From assembly GCA_949290515.1 (NCBI GenBank), contig CASERZ010000009.1, positions 1 to 60,592 of the forward strand: 60,592 nt of DNA, written 5' to 3'. How positions within the stretch are numbered: position 1 is the stretch's first letter; each line of letters opens with the position of its first letter. The notes under the pieces were generated by a model. The model was not told where the DNA came from. It ran no database searches and worked only from the letters and a program-made list of their open reading frames with translations. Shown piece after piece: positions 55,275 to 60,592 of this stretch. The position numbers and the translations under genes are program-made. This DNA comes from an uncultured Christensenella sp. Lineage in GTDB: Bacteria > Bacillota > Clostridia > Christensenellales > UBA3700.

Positions 55275-55721
55275 TCAAATATCTCTCAGCCACATAATCA
55301 GCGCGTCTTTTTTGTTTTTGTAAAAGCCGTAGCGTCTTCCCTCTTCTTTAAATCCGAATTTCTCGTACAGAGCAATAGCAGCTTCGTTGCCGTCTTCGAC
55401 TTCCAAAGTAAGCGCACTGACGCTTTCACTCTTTGCGACGGATATCATATCCTGCATCAATTTCGTGCCGACGCCCTTATGCTGACATTCCTTGTCTACA
55501 GCAAGATTGTTTATAAATCCTTCTCCCACGATTACGTAAAAACTGTAGTAGCAAATCACTTTGCCGTTGCAGAGTCCTACTCTCGCTCTTGCCTTTTCGT
55601 CGCAAATAAGCGAGCGTATATTTTCGTATGACCACGCTTCGAGTATGTTATCCTTTTCTATAGCGAAAACTTCGTCTAAATACTCCTCTTTCAAATCGCA
55701 AAATACAATATCTTCCAACAT
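55275..55721 (-). CDS. rimI: Ribosomal protein S18 alanine N-acetyltransferase RimI
   Basis: 148 residues from MLEDIVFCDLKEEYLDEVF, starting 7 nt after the tsaB stop; 27 further upstream codons overlap tsaB and are rejected. GNAT fold: INNLAVDKECQHKGVGTKLM (acetyl-CoA loop) and LEVEDGNEAAIALYEKFGFKEEGRR-YY-like region. Acetylates the N-terminus of S18. SD weak, so translation is probably coupled to tsaB. Confidence 0.92.
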   Translation of the reverse strand: MLEDIVFCDLKEEYLDEVFAIEKDNILEAWSYENIRSLICDEKARARVGLCNGKVICYYSFYVIVGEGFINNLAVDKECQHKGVGTKLMQDMISVAKSESVSALTLEVEDGNEAAIALYEKFGFKEEGRRYGFYKNKKDALIMWLRDI

Positions 55722-55728
55722 AACAATA

Positions 55729-56331
55729 TTACACCGTTTTGTCCATATTTTTCGCATCGTATTCCCGCTCGGCTTGCGACTTCTTGAGATAATAAGGCAC
55801 AAGCTCAGAAAACTCGTTTGCTTGTATTTTCATCTTTGCAATCGCGATAAGTTTATCGGGGTTGCTCGCTCCGCTCTTTTTGATTACTTTGCAATTTTGC
55901 TTGCTCAATTCCTCTTCGCTAAGCTCTCCGACGAAGACGGGGTTGAGAGAAGAATTTTCAAACTTAGCCGCATAATACGAATTGTGTCTGCAATCTATCG
56001 CGACTGTTACTTGACTATCGTTTTCACCATAAGCGAGTTCTTCAAAAGTAGTGATTGAAACGCACTTTTTCCCCGTCGCGAAAGCGAGTGCTTTTACGGT
56101 CGCAACTCCTATCCTTATTCCCGTAAAAGACCCCGGTCCGACCACGCAACCGAACACGTCGATTTCGTCGATTTTAAGTCCCGATTTTTTGAGCGTTTCG
56201 TCGATAGCGGGCATAATGAGAGAATTGTGTTTTTTGCTCCCTTCATTCGATACGAAAGAGAAGGTTTTTTCTCCGTCGGTCAATGCTATGCTCATCATAT
56301 CGCTCGTTGCGTCAATTACAAGTATTTTCAT
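55729..56331 (-). CDS. tsaB: tRNA t6A biosynthesis protein TsaB
   Basis: 200 residues. ASKHA fold: ILVIDATSDMMSIAL (phosphate-1-like), GPGSFTGIRIGVATVKALAF (family signature), and a divergent C-terminus ending in basic residues. Scaffold for TsaD and TsaE in adding threonylcarbamoyl to tRNA A37. AAGGA precedes the ATG. tsaD is not in the window. Confidence 0.94.
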   Translation of the reverse strand: MKILVIDATSDMMSIALTDGEKTFSFVSNEGSKKHNSLIMPAIDETLKKSGLKIDEIDVFGCVVGPGSFTGIRIGVATVKALAFATGKKCVSITTFEELAYGENDSQVTVAIDCRHNSYYAAKFENSSLNPVFVGELSEEELSKQNCKVIKKSGASNPDKLIAIAKMKIQANEFSELVPYYLKKSQAEREYDAKNMDKTV

Positions 56332-56405
56332 ATTTATCCTTATTTATCCTCTTAAAGCACTTAATTATGATTTAGTGCATTTTGTATAATTATTGAGAAG
56401 TATAT

Positions 56406-56434
56406 ATTCTATTTTGAGTAAATTATTCTAACAA
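56406..56434 (-). promoter_or_regulatory. Sigma-A promoter for tsaB-rimI
   Basis: Minus strand TTGTTA (56434-56429), 17-bp spacer, TAGAAT (56411-56406). Suggests tsaB-rimI is transcribed apart from tsaE, which is unusual as these are generally one unit. Confidence 0.5.
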
Positions 56435-56695
56435 TTGACTTAATTGAGAATAAAGTCGCTCTAACTTAGAAGTATTTTACCCCGTTTGCAAATCTCTGCA
56501 CTTTTGCACTTTATATTTGCAGACATTCGCATATCTACAACCGACAGAAACAGAGGTGTCCTGCGCTCCGCTTTTATGCTTCAAAAGACACCTTTCTTTG
56601 TGCCTTTTAGAAAAGCTTTTCTAGATATCGAAAAGATAGCGTCAAGTCTATTATTATAGAGCTGATTTTGTCTTAAAATCTTTACTCTTTTTTAC
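56435..56695 (-). other. Spacer between tsaE and tsaB with inverted repeats
   Basis: The 364-bp gap holds an inverted pair AGGTGTC (56554-56560) / GACACCT (56587-56593) and a perfect 16-bp palindrome TAGAAAAGCTTTTCTA (56608-56623). No gene seen. No T-run follows the hairpins on the minus strand. Confidence 0.45.
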
Positions 56696-57109
56696 TCAAA
56701 GATTTATTCCTCTGACATCAAATTCCCTCTCCTCTTCTCCCGTCGTTTTTACGTCGACTACGATAGGATTGGGAACGCTCTCGAATTTATTCCATTCTAT
56801 GACGCATACGCCGTCTGCATACAGATAGTCGCTAAGCCCCAGTTCGTACAATTCGTCCTCATCCTCTGCCCTGTACATATCGAAGTGATAAAGACTCAAT
56901 CTTCCTTTGTACTCTTTCATAAAAGTAAACGTGGGAGACGTAACTACTTCGTCAATCCCTAAAGCTTTTGCAAGACCTTTTGTAAACGTTGTCTTGCCCG
57001 CTCCGAGATTACCGTTGAGAAGTATGACTTCCCCGCCCTTCAATCTCTCAGCTATCTTTCGGGCAAGTGCATAAGTATCTTCTACGCTCTTGGATATATA
57101 TTTTGCCAT
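56696..57109 (-). CDS. tsaE: tRNA t6A biosynthesis ATPase TsaE
   Basis: 137 residues, standard size. Walker A GNLGAGKT (33-40), TSPTFTFMKEY switch region, HFDMYRAEDEDELYELGL and the VCVIEWNKF Walker-B-like strand. ATPase that cycles the TsaBD complex. GGAG precedes the ATG by 8 nt. Confidence 0.95.
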   Translation of the reverse strand: MAKYISKSVEDTYALARKIAERLKGGEVILLNGNLGAGKTTFTKGLAKALGIDEVVTSPTFTFMKEYKGRLSLYHFDMYRAEDEDELYELGLSDYLYADGVCVIEWNKFESVPNPIVVDVKTTGEEEREFDVRGINL

Positions 57110-57185
57110 ACTTAAATCTCCACCGTTTTATCCATACGTATTTTATAGCCTTTCACCGCTTTTGAATACGTATTTTCTATGACAT

Positions 57186-57214
57186 ATTATATTACACTTG
57201 ACTTATTTTTGCAA
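57186..57214 (-). promoter_or_regulatory. Sigma-A promoter for tsaE
   Basis: Minus strand TTGCAA (57214-57209), 17-bp spacer, TATAAT (57191-57186). It interlocks with the divergent ribU promoter. Confidence 0.7.
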
Positions 57215-57226
57215 TTAAATTATAAT
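57198..57226 (+). promoter_or_regulatory. Sigma-A promoter for the FMN riboswitch/ribU
   Basis: TTGACT (57198-57203), 17-bp spacer, TATAAT (57221-57226); predicted start near 57233, just before the riboswitch. Confidence 0.8.
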
Positions 57227-57241
57227 GTCGATAATCAAATA

Positions 57242-57364
57242 ATTCTTTGAGGGCAGGTGAAATTCCTCACCGGCGGTAAAGTCCGCAAACGCCGCAAATT
57301 TTTTATACGGCGCCGAACAAGTGTAATTCTTGTACCGACAGTATAGTCTGGATAGGAAAAGGAT
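57242..57364 (+). ncRNA. FMN riboswitch (RFN element)
   Basis: The conserved RFN core is plain: GAGGGCAGGTGAAATTCC, CACCGGCGGTAAAGTCCGC, then CCGACAGTATAGTCTGGAT. P1 pairs ATTCTTT (57242-57248) with AAAGGAT (57358-57364), one wobble. P1's 3' strand contains the ribU ribosome site AAAGGA and ends 6 nt before the ATG. There is no terminator stem between the aptamer and the gene. Control is therefore probably translational by P1 closing on the ribosome site when FMN binds. Confidence 0.96.
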
Positions 57365-57370
57365 ACTTTT

Positions 57371-58105
57371 ATGAACAATTCAATTTCTAGAAGCAAGTGG
57401 CTTGCTACCACGGCTATTCTTGCCGCTATGGCAAGTGTTCTGTTTTTTTGGGAGATGCCCGTTCCCCTTATGCCCACGTTTATACAGTTTGACTTTTCGC
57501 TGTTGCCTTGTCTTATAGGCAGCGTAGCGTTAGGTCCACTGAGCGGAATTACGATTGCGCTGTTTAAAGACTTGATTCATCTTATATTCAGAGGTCTCAG
57601 CACAACGGGCGGCATTGGAGATTTGGCAGACTTTTTCGTCTGCGCATCGGTAATTCTTCCCTCTTCTCTCATCTACAAGAAGATGCCTAATATCAAAGGT
57701 CTTATATTTGGTTTATCTGTTGGAAGTTTATTTAGCGCAATAATTTCTGGTTTATTACTTAACGGATTAATTATCTATCCTTTGTACGGCAAATTCCTAA
57801 TAAATCTAGAAGACATAATCGGTATGTATAAGCAAATACGACCTTCGTCAAACGGTCTTTGGGAAGTGCTTGCGATATTCAATATGCCCTATACATTCCT
57901 AAAGTGCGCGATAATCAGCGTAATGGCGGTATTGATAGCAAAGCCCTTGCAAGGCGTGCTGTTAAAATATTCAAAGCCAAAACAATTACCCGACCAATCT
58001 TCGCTCGAAAAACAGCAAGACGTATCTATGGAAAATAACAAAGAAAATACCGCAGAAGCAAACAACTCCGACGACGAAAACGGTAAAAACGTAAAGACGG
58101 CTTAG
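57371..58105 (+). CDS. ribU: Riboflavin ECF transporter S component RibU
   Basis: 244 residues, five or six membrane segments in residues about 8-205. The segment FIQFDFSLLPCLIGSVALGP and KDLIHLIFRG are RibU signatures for riboflavin binding. The last 40 or so residues form a charged cytoplasmic tail, longer than in typical RibU (about 190-200). It needs the shared ECF energising module, not present here. The upstream FMN riboswitch confirms the flavin role. Confidence 0.95.
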   Translation: MNNSISRSKWLATTAILAAMASVLFFWEMPVPLMPTFIQFDFSLLPCLIGSVALGPLSGITIALFKDLIHLIFRGLSTTGGIGDLADFFVCASVILPSSLIYKKMPNIKGLIFGLSVGSLFSAIISGLLLNGLIIYPLYGKFLINLEDIIGMYKQIRPSSNGLWEVLAIFNMPYTFLKCAIISVMAVLIAKPLQGVLLKYSKPKQLPDQSSLEKQQDVSMENNKENTAEANNSDDENGKNVKTA

Positions 58106-58162
58106 ATTTTTATTTTAGCCTTATCAAACAAACAGCTTAAATAATCATAATCAAACGAATAC

Positions 58163-58215
58163 AGGCAAGGAAGTTTTTTTGAGAATTATTTGTACTTCCT
58201 TGCCTTATTTTATAC
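58163..58215 (+). terminator. Terminator of ribU
   Basis: AGGCAAGGAAGT...ACTTCCTTGCCT, perfect 12-bp stem with a 19-nt loop, followed by TATTTTAT. Confidence 0.8.
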
Positions 58216-58361
58216 AAATTCATTTGCAGTAATATTTACTCTTTTCCTTATCAACAATAAAACTATACCGCGCAATTCTTAGCGGTAAAGTTTTCAACGC
58301 ATTCAAAAGCCCTCAATCTTTGTCTTGAAATTGTATAATTATTCTCCATAAGGATTACCGA

Positions 58362-58718
58362 TTACCATCTTCGGTTTATTACGCTATCGAAAAGCTCGTC
58401 AAAGCATTCTTTTGTAATATCGTCCTTAGACAATGCGTATATCACGTCCGTATCGAAAGATACTACCACATCGTCAAAATCGTAAAGAGCATATACGTTT
58501 TTTGCAACCTCACGCGACAATTCTTCTCTTTCGCTTCGCGAAAACAAGGGATAAGGTATTACTCCGATTATTACTCGCGTGCCCGACACCGCTATATTGC
58601 AAAATTCTATTTTTGAGTTTTGCATAAGAGCGGACAGCACCTGCTGTTTTATGCTCTCCTCGCTCTGCACGTCGTAAGCCGCCGCAGGCTTATAATCGGT
58701 ATTTACGATATATTCCAT
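58362..58718 (-). CDS. Small YhcN/YlaJ-like protein
   Basis: 118 residues; GGAGGTG precedes the ATG. Residues about 38-108 (IEFCNIAVSGTRVIIGVIPY ... DVVVSFDTDVIYAL) follow the strand-helix-strand layout of YhcN/YlaJ sporulation lipoproteins, in which a short helix of Glu/Lys residues sits between a G-V-x-x-x strand and a V-x-V-S-x-D strand. There is no lipoprotein signal peptide. The match is by pattern only; I would not name a function. Confidence 0.6.
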   Translation of the reverse strand: MEYIVNTDYKPAAAYDVQSEESIKQQVLSALMQNSKIEFCNIAVSGTRVIIGVIPYPLFSRSEREELSREVAKNVYALYDFDDVVVSFDTDVIYALSKDDITKECFDELFDSVINRRW

Positions 58719-58819
58719 AATCCACCTCCGAATAATATTGTGTCGAATTTTGAAGATTTTATACGATTGAGCGTTTGCATAATTTTTCCTCTATAGTTCC
58801 GATATTCTTTGAGAAACAA

Positions 58820-59047
58820 TAAACATCCACCCGTCAAACGGGTGGTTTTTCACAATACGGGCATAGCCCTATGGTACTAGCCACGCCTAAATGGCGTATG
58901 TTAGTCTGCCACCTGCGACTTTTAGCGTTTCTGCTCGAACGGGTCAAAGGCTTCCGTTATGCACAACTGTTCCATTGTCCTGTCTTCCTCTAATTGCGTT
59001 CTTATGTACTCCGCTATCCTTTCTTTATTTTTTCCTACCGTTGTAAC
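58820..59047 (-). mobile_element. Right-end remnant of an IS200/IS605-type element
   Basis: On the minus strand the tail of a tnpA-like frame is followed by about 75 bp and then the hairpin CCACCCG-TTTGA-CGGGTGG (58845-58827), the layout of an IS200/IS605 right end recognised by Y1 transposases. The left part of the element is missing: the frame breaks at about 59048, where DNA next to the serine recombinase gene begins. Confidence 0.65.
58922..59047 (-). pseudogene. C-terminal fragment of IS200-type TnpA transposase
   Basis: 41 codons: it starts VTTVGKNKERIAEYIRTQLE and ends DPFEQKR. The TVG-x-N-x-x-x-I-x-x-YI-x-x-Q helix and the late DPF are the usual C-terminus of IS200/IS605 TnpA. The codons just above (59048-59056) are TAG and TAA-containing, so the reading frame is cut at about 59047. 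Confidence 0.7.
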
Positions 59048-59093
59048 CTATCTTTATGGACACTATCGGTTAGAGAACAAGAATGGGCATAAG

Positions 59094-59128
59094 ATAAGCG
59101 TATGAGTTCATATAACCCATACGCTTAT
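59094..59128 (-). terminator. Hairpin directly after the recombinase gene
   Basis: ATAAGCGTATG / CATACGCTTAT, perfect 11-bp stem with a 13-nt loop, 3 bp after the stop. No T-run, so it may be a terminator of low strength or part of the element's end. Confidence 0.55.
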
Positions 59129-59130
59129 CG

Positions 59131-60592
59131 TTACTTATTGAATTTGTACCGTAAGACGGAAGCAATATCGACTTTATATACAATATCAATCTCGCGTTCT
59201 CTACCCGTATGTTTCGGATGCCCACCGACGATAATACGGTCTATCAGTTCATAGCACATTTCACGGGTAAGTTCGGGAGCTTCGAGATATTTCTTTATGT
59301 TCCGTATGAAGTCGTCCGCGCTTTGAACCGTATTTTCCGTTTTGGTTATCTTTGCTTCCAACTCCTCAATTTCGGTTTCAAGCCTTTTCTGTTCTTCGGA
59401 ATATCTTTGGATAAAGTTAATACAGATATCTTCCGGCATTTTGCCTTTCAGCCTGTCCTCATAGGCAAGTTGCATAAGTCGGGATAATTCTTCCGTTCGT
59501 TTACGTTTTATCTGCAATTCCTTCTTGGCGGCTTTTATGGATTTTTCCTGCACTTCCGTATTGTGCCGTATAAATTCTTCGCGGATAGTCTTTTCGTCGA
59601 GCACGATCCTTTGTGTCATCGTCCGTATATCGTCAAGGACAATCGCCTCAATATCTTTCGCCTGTATAAAGTGCGAGAAACAATACGACTTCCCCAGCCG
59701 CATATGATTGCCGCAATTGAAATTAAAATCTATCTTCCCGTTTCGGTTAATATAATTCAATTTCATTTTTCCGCCGCAATCGGCGCAAAATAAGAAACCC
59801 GAAAGCGGATGCGTATATCCCCGCTTGGTTTTCCTGCCCTGCGATACGGATTGCTCTACTTCCCGCACCTTATCCCATAGCTCCTGCGTTACGATCGGTT
59901 CGTGTGTGTTTTTTACCACGATCCATTCGCTTTCATCGCGCTTATAGCGTTTATGATTCTTATAGGAAATAGAACTCCAACGTTGCTGCGCCATATGCCC
60001 TAAATAAGTGGGATTGTTTAAGATGCTGTTCACGGCACAGAAAGACCATAAGCCCATATTTTCTTTACGCCCTACGATTCCGTACTTCTCCATGCTGTAA
60101 CGGCTGGGATTCATGACACCTTCGGCGTTCAGGATATCCGCTATCTTATGCGGACTCAATCCGCTCGCGCGCATTTCAAATATCCGCTTTACGACTGCGG
60201 CTGCTTCCTCATCAATAATCGGCGTTTTCTTTTCGGTATCGCTCTTTACATACCCGTAGGGAGCTTTCCTCGCATGGTACTTGCCGTCACGAGCATTTGA
60301 TTTCAATACCGCACGTATCTTCTTGCTGGTATTCGCCGCATGCCACTCGTTAAAGATGTTCATAATCGGCATCATTTCCATAGCGTTGCTGTCGCGGTTT
60401 TCCGTATCTACATTATCCTGTATGGCAATAAATCTGATACCGAAAGCAGGAAAGACATAATCGACGTACTGCCCGACTTCGATATAGTTCCTCCCGAAAC
60501 GCGACAGGTCTTTCACAATAATGGTATTGATGACGCCCGTTTTTGCGTCGTCCAAAAGCCGCTGCACTTCGGGACGTTGAAAAGTAGTGCCT
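59131..60592 (-). CDS. Large serine recombinase, N-terminus beyond the window
   Basis: 487 residues seen; the frame is open to the window edge (TTFQRPEVQRLLDDAKTGVIN), so the catalytic Ser and first 60 or so residues are missing. Present: resolvase-domain motifs VKDLSRFGRNYIEVGQYVD, then a Recombinase domain (about 150-270), a zinc ribbon with FCADCGGKMKLNY and later Cys pair (NCGNHMRL, KSYCF), and a coiled coil of about 330-420. This is the TndX/phiC31-like group that integrates and excises Clostridial transposons and phages. The codon and base style (CGGGT, TTCCGG) differ from the flanking genes. Confidence 0.92.
   Translation of the reverse strand, partial: GTTFQRPEVQRLLDDAKTGVINTIIVKDLSRFGRNYIEVGQYVDYVFPAFGIRFIAIQDNVDTENRDSNAMEMMPIMNIFNEWHAANTSKKIRAVLKSNARDGKYHARKAPYGYVKSDTEKKTPIIDEEAAAVVKRIFEMRASGLSPHKIADILNAEGVMNPSRYSMEKYGIVGRKENMGLWSFCAVNSILNNPTYLGHMAQQRWSSISYKNHKRYKRDESEWIVVKNTHEPIVTQELWDKVREVEQSVSQGRKTKRGYTHPLSGFLFCADCGGKMKLNYINRNGKIDFNFNCGNHMRLGKSYCFSHFIQAKDIEAIVLDDIRTMTQRIVLDEKTIREEFIRHNTEVQEKSIKAAKKELQIKRKRTEELSRLMQLAYEDRLKGKMPEDICINFIQRYSEEQKRLETEIEELEAKITKTENTVQSADDFIRNIKKYLEAPELTREMCYELIDRIIVGGHPKHTGREREIDIVYKVDIASVLRYKFNK

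Larger units (their letters stand above)
59048..60592. mobile_element. End of an integrated element carrying a serine recombinase (partial)
   Basis: Begins where the IS200 tnpA fragment stops. A large serine recombinase gene lies at the extreme end reading towards the tnpA fragment, the usual placement in recombinase-driven integrative elements. The rest of the element and its other end lie beyond the window. Element bounds are inferred. Confidence 0.5.

Overview
The window looks like chromosome of a Bacillota (Firmicutes), most likely an uncultured anaerobic or gut Clostridia-type bacterium. This is an inference from family content: a large SRP RNA with an Alu-like 5' domain, groESL behind a CIRCE operator, SepF and a DivIVA-domain protein, a PdaB-like deacetylase, the long single-chain PurL, ComEB-type dCMP deaminase, RibU behind an FMN riboswitch, and strong AGGAGG-type ribosome binding sites. 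Base composition is moderate in genes and very AT-rich between them. Most genes lie on the minus strand. No rRNA, tRNA or CRISPR array was seen.

Left part (1-32 kb, read right to left for minus-strand units): a Cys-rich orphan protein; the proteostasis cluster tig-clpP-clpX-lon-engB; rqcH divergent from tig; a division and envelope unit ylmE-sepF-lspA-rluD; pdaB with a tandem OB-fold gene; the SRP RNA gene with an NYN/OST-HTH protein after it; a SPOR-like membrane protein and dCMP deaminase; groES-groEL; a DivIVA-like protein; galK-lgt-pncB divergent from galT; the replication and repair unit dnaX-ybaB-recR; and a GPH-type sugar symporter.

Middle (33-50 kb): a lone MazF-type toxin gene; about 1 kb of non-coding DNA made of two repeat families; the unit ygiQ-recX-nnr-flavoprotein; and a seven-gene purine unit purE-C-M-N-H-D-L that lacks purF. 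Upstream of purE is a 790-bp gene-free stretch with five perfect DnaA boxes in 100 bp beside a long AT-rich tract. I regard this as the most notable feature of the window: a candidate replication origin or DnaA-titration/regulatory locus.

Right part (50-60.6 kb): icd; a peptidoglycan-precursor unit (alpha/beta hydrolase, a membrane-anchored MurF-like ligase, ddl); tsaB-rimI and tsaE of the t6A/S18 maturation set; an FMN riboswitch with ribU; a small YhcN-like protein; then a mobile-DNA junction. At the junction an IS200-type tnpA remnant breaks off next to a large serine recombinase gene that runs off the window edge.

Most coding content is housekeeping. The unusual signals are mainly non-coding (DnaA-box cluster, three repeat arrays, a structured rqcH leader, a divergent SRP apical loop, a riboswitch whose P1 carries the ribosome binding site) or architectural (membrane MurF, long charged tails on Lgt and LspA, an alpha/beta hydrolase with no standard start codon).
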